From NCBI RefSeq assembly GCF_004797125.1, contig NZ_CP038810.1:868001-932000 (forward strand): a stretch of DNA of 64,000 nt, written 5' to 3'. The notes beneath the pieces are model-generated. The model did not search any database, was not told where the DNA came from, and saw nothing but the letters and a program-made list of their open reading frames with translations. The stretch is from Flavobacterium sangjuense. GTDB lineage: Bacteria; Bacteroidota; Bacteroidia; Flavobacteriales; Flavobacteriaceae. The position numbers and the translations under genes are program-made. Below are positions 55,643 to 63,415 of the stretch, in pieces. Position 1 is the first letter of the stretch. Each line of letters begins with the position of its first letter.

Positions 55643-55650
55643 CAAATTTA
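55643..55650 (-). promoter_or_regulatory. -7 promoter element for prs
   Basis: TAAATTTG on the minus strand matches TAnnTTTG. A TTG at normal -33 spacing is not seen. It would give a leader of about 80 bases. Confidence 0.45.
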
Positions 55651-55716
55651 GAAATTAAATCCAACTCTGAAAGGATATTTTAGAGTATTTTTTTTAGAAT
55701 ATGATATTTTATTTTT

Positions 55717-55724
55717 TACATTTG
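55717..55724 (+). promoter_or_regulatory. -7 promoter element for tRNA-Leu
   Basis: TACATTTG matches TAnnTTTG, 79 bases before the mature tRNA. It is divergent from the prs promoter. No clear -33 TTG. Confidence 0.45.
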
Positions 55725-55802
55725 CACCGTGTTTAAAAGCAAGCAGTCATTTTGGCTTTTGTTTTTCGCGATAAACCAACTGTTGTTGGTTTTGTCTGTC
55801 AA

Positions 55803-55882
55803 GCCCGGATGGCGGAATTGGTAGACGCGCTGGTCTCAAACACCTGTGGGAAACCGTGCCGGTTCGACTCCGGCTCCGGGTA
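55803..55882 (+). tRNA. tRNA-Leu (CAA anticodon)
   Basis: Class II tRNA. Acceptor GCCCGGA pairs with TCCGGGT (G1-U72 wobble), then discriminator A at 55882; CCA is not encoded. D arm GCGGAATTGGTAGACGC; anticodon loop CTCAAAC with anticodon CAA; variable arm TGGGAAACCGT; T arm GCCGG-TTCGACT-CCGGC. The anticodon stem CTGGT/ACCTG has a U-U mismatch at 28-42. A terminator hairpin follows at once. Confidence 0.93.
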
Positions 55883-55967
55883 CAAAAAGCTCTTCGAAAG
55901 AAGGGCTTTTTCTTTTAGGAGCGAGTCAAACATTTTTGTTTGATTGGCTCCGGGTACAAAAAGCTCT
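55872..55967 (+). repeat. 22-bp direct repeat of the tRNA-Leu 3' end
   Basis: The 22 bases at 55872-55893 (last T-stem bases, acceptor 3' strand and the start of the terminator, GGCTCCGGGTAC...) recur exactly at 55946-55967. The 52 bases between include a hairpin around TCAAACATTTTTGTTTGA. This looks like a duplicated tRNA end of the kind left by integration at tRNA genes, or by terminator duplication. Confidence 0.8.
55884..55913 (+). terminator. terminator after tRNA-Leu
   Basis: AAAAAGCTCTTC and GAAGGGCTTTTT form a 12-bp stem (one G-T pair) around GAAA, with a following T-rich stretch. Confidence 0.85.
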
Positions 55968-55992
55968 CCTTTTTAGGGGAGCTTTTTCTTTT
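55958..55992 (+). terminator. second terminator downstream of tRNA-Leu
   Basis: AAAAAGCTCTCC and GGGGAGCTTTTT pair around TTTTTA, then a T-rich tract. It also ends at the stop of the convergent GH32 gene (55993), so it may serve both strands. Confidence 0.8.
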
Positions 55993-57483
55993 TTACCAAA
56001 TCCTTTTCACAGAACTAATTTTTAAATTCTGAATAGGTTTATTCTCATTCGTTATAATACTTAAGACGGAATAGTCTTCATTAGGAAAAAATAAATTGGT
56101 CATTGAGTATTTCCCGTTATTCAATAAAATCTCAATTGAAGATTTATCTAAAATGAGTTGAACATTTGTTATTTTATCTCCTGCTAAAGGCATTACTTGT
56201 GGTTTATTGGCAAAGTTTTCATTGAAATCTATTTTACCCGAATTGCTTCTGTCTGTAACCAAATTACCGCCGGATAATGTAATCGTAAACACTTCTCCGT
56301 TGTTATTGGATAACGAAATTATTGCATCAGAAACTCCGTTTGTTTCAAATGTAATTTGGGCTTGGGATAAATTTAGTGCTTCCTTTTCGAATGGGGTTTT
56401 GACTTCCTTACTTTCAAAAACCGGAGACAGTAAACTAGAAAACTGCGGTATCATTTTTTGATTTAAAAAGTAGAAATAACCATTTGTAGTCAGTTCCAAC
56501 TCTCGTGGTAAAGTCATAGCACTGCGCCAAACTTCGGTTGGCACCTTAGTCGCATATAGCCAATTACTCATCCAGCCCAAAAGAATTTTTTTGTCATTAG
56601 GAACATTTGAAAAAGTAACAGCCGCATAAAAATCAGTACCACTGTCCATCCAAAGAGACTTTTGACTGTTTATAAACTTTTTTCCATCAAAATTTCCAAT
56701 AAAATAACGTGTTCCAGAACCGCCATTTGGTGCTTTGTCTCCGTGATTTACAATCATTACCCATTTGGTTTCGGCAGAACCTTTTACTTTCATTGGGAAC
56801 AAATCAGGACATTCCCAAACGCCTAAATTTTGTACATCATCATCCGGCTTAAAATCGCTTTCAAACTGCCATTCTTTTAAATTAGCTGATGAAAAGATTT
56901 TAATTTTATCTCCAACCGCCAAGACCATATTCCACTTTGAAATAGTTTCATTCCAAAATACTTTTGGGTCTCTAAAATCCTGTTCACCCGAATTATTCAA
57001 CACTGGATTTCCATTGTGTTTTGTCCATGTTTTTCCTTCGTCTACACTATAGGCTAATCCTTGGCTTTCGGTGTTTTTCTTTCCGGCTTTCCAGATTTCG
57101 TCATCGTGATAAGTGAAAATTGCGACCATAGCATTTTTCCCAAAACCAGCTGTGTTTTCTTTATCAATTACAGCACTTCCTGAAAATATCATTCCTAATT
57201 TATCCGGATACAAGGCAATTGGTAAGTGTTTCCAATGCAATAAATCAGTGCTTTCCGCGTGTCCCCAATGCATTGGTCCCCAAACTGTTCCTTCGGGATA
57301 ATATTGGTAAAACAAATGGTATTTGCCATTCAGATAGACCAATCCATTTGGATCATTCATCCAATGGGCTTCGGGCGTAAAATGAAACTGTGGGCGATAA
57401 GGTTCATTATAATAGGCAGCAGATTTTTGGGCCTGACCCAAATAAAAAAAGCAACAAAATAAGAATAAGAGTTTAGATTTCAT
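55993..57483 (-). CDS. GH32 fructan hydrolase (levanase/invertase-like)
   Basis: 496 residues with a signal peptide (LFLFCCFFYLGQAQ), so periplasmic or outer-membrane facing. The GH32 five-bladed propeller has the nucleophile D44 in HWMNDPNGLVY, the transition-state D172 in FRDPKVFW, and the acid/base E224 in GVWECPDLF. The C-terminal ~160 residues are the GH32 beta-sandwich (PFEKEALNLSQAQITFET; IQLVLDKSSIEILL-type strand). It should release fructose from levan, inulin or sucrose. No SusCD pair, fructokinase or transporter is adjacent, so it stands alone here. Confidence 0.93.
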   Translation of the reverse strand: MKSKLLFLFCCFFYLGQAQKSAAYYNEPYRPQFHFTPEAHWMNDPNGLVYLNGKYHLFYQYYPEGTVWGPMHWGHAESTDLLHWKHLPIALYPDKLGMIFSGSAVIDKENTAGFGKNAMVAIFTYHDDEIWKAGKKNTESQGLAYSVDEGKTWTKHNGNPVLNNSGEQDFRDPKVFWNETISKWNMVLAVGDKIKIFSSANLKEWQFESDFKPDDDVQNLGVWECPDLFPMKVKGSAETKWVMIVNHGDKAPNGGSGTRYFIGNFDGKKFINSQKSLWMDSGTDFYAAVTFSNVPNDKKILLGWMSNWLYATKVPTEVWRSAMTLPRELELTTNGYFYFLNQKMIPQFSSLLSPVFESKEVKTPFEKEALNLSQAQITFETNGVSDAIISLSNNNGEVFTITLSGGNLVTDRSNSGKIDFNENFANKPQVMPLAGDKITNVQLILDKSSIEILLNNGKYSMTNLFFPNEDYSVLSIITNENKPIQNLKISSVKRIW

Positions 57484-57542
57484 CGTATGAAATTTACGTG
57501 ATAAAAGTCTAAAGTTAGAAAATAATTAGAAATGAATATGAT

Positions 57543-58892
57543 TTAAAACCCGAGAATCAACCGCGCAATTGCAAAATAAATCATAATCCCGAAAACGTCA
57601 TTGGTTGTAGTGATAAATGGCCCGGTTGCGATTGCCGGGTCAATTTTGTTTTTGTGAAGAAACAACGGAACCAGAGTTCCAAGCATAGCGGCAAAAAGGA
57701 TTACTACTATCATCGAAATCGAAATGGCTATTCCTACATGGTATTGTTGATAGACAACGGAATGAAAAATCAGTAAAAAGACAGAAATGACAGTTCCGGA
57801 TAACATGGCTACAAAAAGTTCTTTTTTGAAGTAATTGCTGCTGAATTCTTTTAGTGAACCGTTGGCCAATCCCTGTACCACAATAGCCGAAGCCTGAACA
57901 CCAATATTTCCTGCAGTTGCCGAAAGCAAAGGGACAAAAATAATAAGGGTTTTGTATTTGTCAAAAGCTGATTCGTTTCCTTTTAAAACAAACGACGCTA
58001 CGATTTCAATTGCCATTCCAATCAAAAGCCAGGGTAAACGTGCTTTTATCATTTCGAAAACGCTGTCGCCCGCTTCAACGTCCTGCGTGATACCAGCCGC
58101 CATTTGGTAATCCTTGTCGGCTTCTTCCTTGATTACGTCAACGATATCATCGATGGTCACACGACCCACCAATCTTCCCATTTCATCTACAACAGGAATC
58201 GCTTCCAGGTCATACTTTTGCATTACTCGTGCAACTTCGGTATTTGGCGTGTCTACATTTACGTAATCTACTTTTTTGATATATACTTCGCTGATTGGCG
58301 TTTTGGTAGAAGTCGTCAATAAATCTTTTAGCGATAATCTTCCTTTCAAACGATTTTCATCATCCACTACATAAATAGAATGAACGCGGGTAACGTGTTC
58401 GGCCTGCATTCGCATTTCTTTGACGCAGGTTAGAACGTTCCAGTTTTCATTAACTTTCACCATCTCTTTCCCCATCAAACCACCGGCAGTAGCTTCGCTA
58501 TAGCGCAACAAGTCGACAATGTCTTTGGCGTGTTCAACGTCTTCAAGTTCCGAGATTACTTCTTCTTTTTTGCTTTGCGAAAGTTCGGCGATGATATCGG
58601 CAGCGTCATCGGTATCCAATTCATCTAATTCTTCTGCAATTTCTTTGGCAGAAAGGCCTTGAAGAATTTTTTCACGAATGTCATCTTCCAGTTCGGGAAG
58701 GATTTCAGCGGTGATTTCACTGTCTAAAATTCTAAAAATATAAGTCGCTTCGTCAATGTCTAATTCATCAAAAATCTCAGCAATATCGGCATGGTGCAAG
58801 TCATTCAACAAAACAGCCAATTCCTGGTCATTTTTTTGATGAATGAGCTGCTCGATTTGCTCTAAGAGTTCTTTGCTGATTTTAAACTGCAT
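57543..58892 (-). CDS. mgtE: magnesium transporter MgtE
   Basis: 449 residues, full length. The N domain (about 1-125; [24 protein letters not shown] in helical repeats), two CBS domains (about 130-250; [19 protein letters not shown] and [19 protein letters not shown]), a plug helix and five membrane helices (about 280-449; [37 protein letters not shown]). It forms a dimeric Mg2+ channel gated by cytoplasmic Mg2+. Its start overlaps the end of rsmA by 11 bases, indicating coupling. Confidence 0.96.
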   Translation of the reverse strand: MQFKISKELLEQIEQLIHQKNDQELAVLLNDLHHADIAEIFDELDIDEATYIFRILDSEITAEILPELEDDIREKILQGLSAKEIAEELDELDTDDAADIIAELSQSKKEEVISELEDVEHAKDIVDLLRYSEATAGGLMGKEMVKVNENWNVLTCVKEMRMQAEHVTRVHSIYVVDDENRLKGRLSLKDLLTTSTKTPISEVYIKKVDYVNVDTPNTEVARVMQKYDLEAIPVVDEMGRLVGRVTIDDIVDVIKEEADKDYQMAAGITQDVEAGDSVFEMIKARLPWLLIGMAIEIVASFVLKGNESAFDKYKTLIIFVPLLSATAGNIGVQASAIVVQGLANGSLKEFSSNYFKKELFVAMLSGTVISVFLLIFHSVVYQQYHVGIAISISMIVVILFAAMLGTLVPLFLHKNKIDPAIATGPFITTTNDVFGIMIYFAIARLILGF

Positions 58893-59661
58893 TGGCTTCT
58901 ATTTTTTGAGTGAGTTCTATGAACTGTTCAACGCTTAATTGCTCCGGACGGAGGTCAAAGATAGTATCTTCTTTTAAATTATCCGAAAGGTTGAATGATT
59001 TTAAGCTATTCCGCAATGTTTTGCGGCGTTGCTGGAAACCGGTTTTTACTACCGAAAAGAATAATTTTTCATTACAAGGTAAAGTGAAATTCTCTTTTCT
59101 GCGTAAGCGCAAAACACCCGAATTTACTTTTGGTGGTGGATTAAAAACATCAGGTGAAACCGTAAACAGGTATTCGGCATCATAAAAAGCCTGAACCAAA
59201 ACAGAAAGGATTCCGTAGGTTTTGGTTCCTTTTTTTTCACAGATGCGTTCAGCTACTTCTTTTTGAAACATACCCGAAAACTCAGGAACCTGATGACGTA
59301 ATTCCAAACATTTGAACACAATCTGTGACGAAATATTATACGGGAAATTACCAATGATAGCAAATGGCTTTCCTTCGAAAACTTCGTTGATATTGTATTT
59401 CAGGAAATCTTTAGAAATGATTTTGCCGTGCAGTTTTGGATAATGCGTATCCAAATACGTTACCGATTCAGTGTCGATTTCAATGACATAGGTTTCGGTA
59501 GGTTTTTCCAAAAGATATTTGGTTAAAACTCCCATTCCGGGGCCAATTTCCAAAGTAATATCATAGCCTTCAAAATTCAAAGTGTTGGCTATGTTTTGGG
59601 CAATAGATTCATCCGTTAGGAAGTGTTGTCCGAGATGTTTTTTGGCTCTTACGTCGTTCAT
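58882..59661 (-). CDS. rsmA: 16S rRNA (adenine1518-N6/adenine1519-N6)-dimethyltransferase
   Basis: 259 residues from the ATG at 59661 ([15 protein letters not shown]); a longer frame adds seven residues before the conserved start. SAM-binding motif [16 protein letters not shown], the catalytic [10 protein letters not shown], and the RRKENFTLP.. and [20 protein letters not shown] substrate-binding segment. It dimethylates two adenines near the 3' end of 16S rRNA. mgtE overlaps its end by 11 bases. Confidence 0.96.
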   Translation of the reverse strand: MNDVRAKKHLGQHFLTDESIAQNIANTLNFEGYDITLEIGPGMGVLTKYLLEKPTETYVIEIDTESVTYLDTHYPKLHGKIISKDFLKYNINEVFEGKPFAIIGNFPYNISSQIVFKCLELRHQVPEFSGMFQKEVAERICEKKGTKTYGILSVLVQAFYDAEYLFTVSPDVFNPPPKVNSGVLRLRRKENFTLPCNEKLFFSVVKTGFQQRRKTLRNSLKSFNLSDNLKEDTIFDLRPEQLSVEQFIELTQKIEANAV

Positions 59662-59692
59662 ATTGTCTTTGTGAGGGTACAAACCACCGCAC

Positions 59693-59750
59693 TATTTTTA
59701 TTTCTCGCAAAGTCACAAAGGCGCAAAGTCACGATGTTATTTTTATTTCT
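59693..59750. repeat. 8-bp tandem array bracketed by 13-bp direct repeats
   Basis: The array CGCAAAGT, CACAAAGG, CGCAAAGT, CACG (59706-59733) is flanked on both sides by an exact TATTTTTATTTCT (59693-59705 and 59738-59750). This resembles a 32-bp insertion with target-site duplication. The right copy overlaps the stop codon of the DUF4286 gene by one base. Confidence 0.75.
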
Positions 59751-60061
59751 TAATGTTCAGAAATCAACTCCAATTCTGTTCTAAAAGCCAGCATTTTGTC
59801 TCCAAACAACAAAGCACTTTCAGCTCTGAGTTTAGGTGCATCTTCATCATAATAACGCTGCAATGTTTCTTTGGAATCAGTTGTGAATTGAATAGAATAT
59901 GTTGTTCCGCCCATTTCTTCCTCGACCAAAACCTTTACCATGCGGGCAGAAGAAAATTTTCCGGTAGCCAGCATATCGTTGATGTGTTTTTCCTGCATCC
60001 ATTTCATCCATTGGTCGTGAACGCTTTCGTGGATGTTTATTGTTACGTTATAAAGTATCAT
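59750..60061 (-). CDS. DUF4286 family protein
   Basis: 103 residues, soluble. MILYNVTINIHESVHDQWM, MQEKHINDMLATGKFSSAR, GTTYSIQFTTDSKETLQRY and FGDKMLAFRTELELI match DUF4286, a small ferredoxin-like (EthD/antibiotic monooxygenase-like) fold. There is no assigned function. It is located between the TPR gene and rsmA, with short repeat arrays on both sides. Confidence 0.85.
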   Translation of the reverse strand: MILYNVTINIHESVHDQWMKWMQEKHINDMLATGKFSSARMVKVLVEEEMGGTTYSIQFTTDSKETLQRYYDEDAPKLRAESALLFGDKMLAFRTELELISEH

Positions 60062-60070
60062 TTTGAAAAT

Positions 60071-60102
60071 GGTTATTCGGTTATTTGTGTATTCGGTTAT
60101 TC
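60071..60102. repeat. 8-bp tandem array
   Basis: Four units: GGTTATTC, GGTTATTT, GTGTATTC, GGTTATTC. It fills most of the 44-base gap between the TPR gene stop (60106) and the DUF4286 start (60061) and would be the 5' leader or start region of the latter on the minus strand. Confidence 0.75.
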
Positions 60103-60105
60103 GAA

Positions 60106-61884
60106 TTAAAGATTAGTGTCACCGCGTAGTTTTCTGTACTTGTTCCGCGAATCAACGTAGTAAATACTGTCTTCATGTTTGGTGAGCATTTCTTCATAAA
60201 GCGGTTTTGCTTTTTCTACATCTTTCAGTTGGTTGTTATATATTTCAGCTGAAAAATAAAGTGCTTCATCAATATAAATGCAGTCTTTGTGTTTTGTAAT
60301 TATGGCGTCATAGTTAGCTAATGCATTCGTATAATCACCTAATTTTTCATAGATTTTCCCAATGCGTAAAAGCGTTATCGGTTCAATATCTTCGCCTTTG
60401 TGTTCTTTTAAAATCAGTTGAAATGCTGCCAACGATTCCTTCTTTTTATTCTGATATAAAAGAAAATCTGCACGCGCAAATTTCTTCAAAGCCACCTGTA
60501 AAGAATCTTCGACCGTGTTGTCACTGATTAGTAAAAATAAATCCAATGCATCATTGGCAATCAGTTGTGACGAAGCCGATTTCAAGACTTTTAATTGGTG
60601 TGATGCCCATTCAAAATCGGTTTTAAAATAACTGGTTCTGGCGGTTTTTAAACTGGCTTCCTGACCAACCACATCGCCACTCATGTCTTCATCAATTTGG
60701 GAATAATAAATCAACGCCTGATTAAACTTTTCTTCAAATAAATAAATGTCGGCCAATTCCATTTTTACTTCAGCCAATTGATATCTGTTAATCGGCATTT
60801 CCATGGCGCTTTTCAAAATTGCTTTGCCTTTTTCTACATTGTTCAAATGAAAAGCGTTGAAATTAGCCTCTAATTTTAAAAGCGAAAGGGTGTATGGGCT
60901 TACGCCAAATTCCTTAATCAGTGCATCCAGTTCAGCTGTTATGGCCGGATAATCTTTCTCTGTGGCGTGGTCAATTTTCATTTCTATCAAATAGGAATGT
61001 GACTGGATGAGCATTTCTAAATCCTTGGTATTTTCAATTACAAAACTCATAATCTCTTTGGCCGAATCCTGATCATTGTCTTCAATGGCCATTTGACCCA
61101 AATTCACAATATTGAAAAAAGAATCAGGATTTCGTTTGTAAATTGCTTTTTGCTGAATAAAGGCTTTGCCGTATTCTTTTTGTTGAATAAAAAGCCAGCT
61201 TAAGAAATCATTCCAAAAAACATCCTGCGTTTTTTGTGCTCTGAGCAAGAGTGCTTTTTTAAGCGAATCGTTAAAACTGGTATCCACTTCTTCTGTCATA
61301 AATCGGGATAACTGATTTTGAATCAGCGGCAGATTTTGTGGATTTTGATAGGATTCCTGCAGGAACATATCAATCATCAAATCGGTATTGCCCTTTTGCC
61401 CATAAAGCGTAGCCATTTGAAAATTAACAGGCAGTTTAGGGTCTTTTTCCAAGGCAGTTTGGTAAGCCAAAAGTGCATAATCTACCAAGGCCTTTCTTTC
61501 GAAAACATAGGCAATTCCGTATACCTCATTAGCATTTTTCTTGATTTTATCAATCGCCTGATTGTAATATTTATTGGCTTTCTCCTGGTTTTTTTGCAAC
61601 TGATAATTGAATCCCAATTCGACCAAAAGATTGCTTTGCTTGTATTTGTCTATTCGGCTTTCCAACAGTTTTTCAGCTTTGTCAAATTGCTGTAATTGTT
61701 GGTAACACTCAATCGTCCGCTGGAAATAAATAAAAACACCCTCCTGCGATTTTAATAGGTCTTCATAAATCACCAATGCTTTTTCAAATTCGCCACGGTC
61801 AAAATAATTATTCGCCAATTGCTCACTTTGGGCATTTGCCAAAAGCGAAACGAATAAAACCAGTATGGTGAGAATTTTTTTCAT
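60106..61884 (-). CDS. exported TPR-repeat protein
   Basis: 592 residues. The signal peptide (ILTILVLFVSLLANAQ) is followed by tetratricopeptide repeats over nearly the whole length (YFDRGEFEKALVIYEDLLKS; KANKYYNQAIDKIKK; ALLAYQTALEKDPKLPVN; LLRIGKIYEKLGDYTNALANY; NNQLKDVEKAKPLYEEML). There is no membrane helix after the signal and no enzymatic domain. A periplasmic scaffold role is probable but no partner can be named. serS lies upstream with a 46-base perfect inverted repeat structure in the gap. Confidence 0.85.
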   Translation of the reverse strand: MKKILTILVLFVSLLANAQSEQLANNYFDRGEFEKALVIYEDLLKSQEGVFIYFQRTIECYQQLQQFDKAEKLLESRIDKYKQSNLLVELGFNYQLQKNQEKANKYYNQAIDKIKKNANEVYGIAYVFERKALVDYALLAYQTALEKDPKLPVNFQMATLYGQKGNTDLMIDMFLQESYQNPQNLPLIQNQLSRFMTEEVDTSFNDSLKKALLLRAQKTQDVFWNDFLSWLFIQQKEYGKAFIQQKAIYKRNPDSFFNIVNLGQMAIEDNDQDSAKEIMSFVIENTKDLEMLIQSHSYLIEMKIDHATEKDYPAITAELDALIKEFGVSPYTLSLLKLEANFNAFHLNNVEKGKAILKSAMEMPINRYQLAEVKMELADIYLFEEKFNQALIYYSQIDEDMSGDVVGQEASLKTARTSYFKTDFEWASHQLKVLKSASSQLIANDALDLFLLISDNTVEDSLQVALKKFARADFLLYQNKKKESLAAFQLILKEHKGEDIEPITLLRIGKIYEKLGDYTNALANYDAIITKHKDCIYIDEALYFSAEIYNNQLKDVEKAKPLYEEMLTKHEDSIYYVDSRNKYRKLRGDTNL

Positions 61885-61902
61885 GGGTTTTTTATAGAAA
61901 CG

Positions 61903-61948
61903 AACAATGTACTAAAGTAACACTTTTGTGTCCAATTAGTACATTGTT
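61903..61948. promoter_or_regulatory. 13-bp perfect inverted repeat between serS and the TPR gene
   Basis: AACAATGTACTAA (61903-61915) and TTAGTACATTGTT (61936-61948) around a 20-base centre. It is placed symmetrically, 18 bases from the serS stop and 18 from the TPR gene start. No T-run follows on the minus strand, so it does not look like a standard terminator; an operator or mRNA structure is possible. Confidence 0.55.
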
Positions 61949-61966
61949 TGCGAAAGATTAACTTTT

Positions 61967-63238
61967 TTAGTTTATGATGTCAAATCCGGTGTACTTGCGC
62001 AATACTTCCGGGATTACGATACCTTCCGGCGTTTGATAATTTTCAATGATTCCGGCTAAAACTCTTGGCAATGCCAATGAACTTCCGTTCAGGGTATGTG
62101 CTAATTGTGTTTTGCCTTCTTTTCCTTTGAAACGCAATTTCAGACGATTCGCCTGGAACGTTTCGAAATTGGAAACCGAACTAATTTCCAACCATTTATC
62201 CTGTGCTGTAGAAAACACTTCAAAATCATAAGTCAAAGCCGAAGCAAAACCCATATCGCCACCACAAAGACGCAGAATTCGGTACGGTAATTTTAATTCC
62301 TGCAATATTGTTTTCACATGTTCCACCATACCGTCTAAAGCTTCATACGATTTATCAGGATGTTCGATGCGCACTATTTCTACTTTGTCAAATTGATGCA
62401 AACGATTCAAACCACGAACATGTGCGCCATAAGAACCTGCTTCACGACGGAAACATGGCGTATATCCTGTACATAAAATTGGCAGTTCGCTTTCCTGTAA
62501 AATCACATCGCGGAAAATATTCGTTACCGGAACTTCAGCAGTTGGAATTAAATATAAATCGTCGGTTGCATCATGGTACATTTGTCCTTCTTTGTCCGGC
62601 AATTGTCCGGTTCCGTAAGCAGAAGCTTCGTTAACCAAATGTGGCACTTGAAACTCCTGATAACCGGCTTCGGTATTTTTATCTAAGAAATAAGAAATCA
62701 GCGCGCGTTGTAGTTTGGCTCCTTTTCCTTTATAAACAGGAAATCCAGCGCCAGTGATTTTTACGCCCAATTCAAAATCGATGATGTCGTATTTTTTTAC
62801 CAATTCCCAGTGAGGTTGTGCTCCTTCGTGCAAAACAGGAACTTCACCTTCTTCAAAAACGTTTAGATTTTCTTCGGGAGTTTTTCCAACCGGAACAATA
62901 TCTGCAGGAAGATTTGGCAACTGATACATTTTTTCTAAAAGTTCATTCGCCAGCGCCTCTGATTTTTCACCAAGTTCTTTGCTGGTTTCTTTTAGCTGAA
63001 CCGTTTTTAGTTTTAAAATATCGGCTTTTGCTTTTTCACCACTTTTCATCAAATCGCCAATGGCTGATGATAGTTTGTTGGCTTCCGCCAAAGTATTGTC
63101 TAAGGCAACTTGTGTGCTTCTTCTGTTTTCATCTAATGCGATTACTTCTTCCACAAGTGTCTTCACATCCATGTTTCTTTTGGCCAAAGCCGCAATCACT
63201 TTTTCTTTATTATCTCTGATGTAACTTATCTGTAACAT
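61967..63238 (-). CDS. serS: seryl-tRNA synthetase
   Basis: 423 residues. The N-terminal coiled coil (about 28-105) grips tRNA-Ser. The class II core has the TAEVPVTNIF strand, motif 2 CFRREAGSYGAHVRGLNRLH, the SVSNFETFQANRL serine/ATP loop, and motif 3 NGSSLALPRVLAGIIENYQ. It charges tRNA-Ser in the cytoplasm. A TAAATTTG element lies 21 bases upstream. Confidence 0.97.
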   Translation of the reverse strand: MLQISYIRDNKEKVIAALAKRNMDVKTLVEEVIALDENRRSTQVALDNTLAEANKLSSAIGDLMKSGEKAKADILKLKTVQLKETSKELGEKSEALANELLEKMYQLPNLPADIVPVGKTPEENLNVFEEGEVPVLHEGAQPHWELVKKYDIIDFELGVKITGAGFPVYKGKGAKLQRALISYFLDKNTEAGYQEFQVPHLVNEASAYGTGQLPDKEGQMYHDATDDLYLIPTAEVPVTNIFRDVILQESELPILCTGYTPCFRREAGSYGAHVRGLNRLHQFDKVEIVRIEHPDKSYEALDGMVEHVKTILQELKLPYRILRLCGGDMGFASALTYDFEVFSTAQDKWLEISSVSNFETFQANRLKLRFKGKEGKTQLAHTLNGSSLALPRVLAGIIENYQTPEGIVIPEVLRKYTGFDIIN

Positions 63239-63258
63239 GATATTTTTATATATGGACG

Positions 63259-63266
63259 CAAATTTA
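63259..63266 (-). promoter_or_regulatory. -7 promoter element for serS
   Basis: TAAATTTG on the minus strand matches TAnnTTTG and lies 21 bases before the serS ATG. No TTG at the normal -33 distance. Confidence 0.45.
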
Positions 63267-63415
63267 ATGAAATGTTTGATATAACGTTTCCGATATACAA
63301 AAACTTAGGCTTCGGGTTCTACGTATTTAAAGTGTTATCAATATATTAGTTTATAGAATATTTAAGATTAATTCGTATTGATTATTAGTATATTCGCAAA
63401 AATTTTCACAATGCT

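Noticed and set aside
55752..55943. 63-codon open frame over the tRNA-Leu gene
   Set aside because: It reads through the tRNA and its terminator; the tRNA fold explains the sequence.
55803..57483. Prophage or genomic island at tRNA-Leu carrying the GH32 gene
   Set aside because: No integrase, phage gene or second att copy beyond GH32; the 22-bp repeat encloses only 52 bases and GH32 is outside it.
62308..63219. Plus-strand frames opposite serS (108 and 133 codons)
   Set aside because: The minus strand encodes a full-length seryl-tRNA synthetase with all class II motifs; the others have no support.
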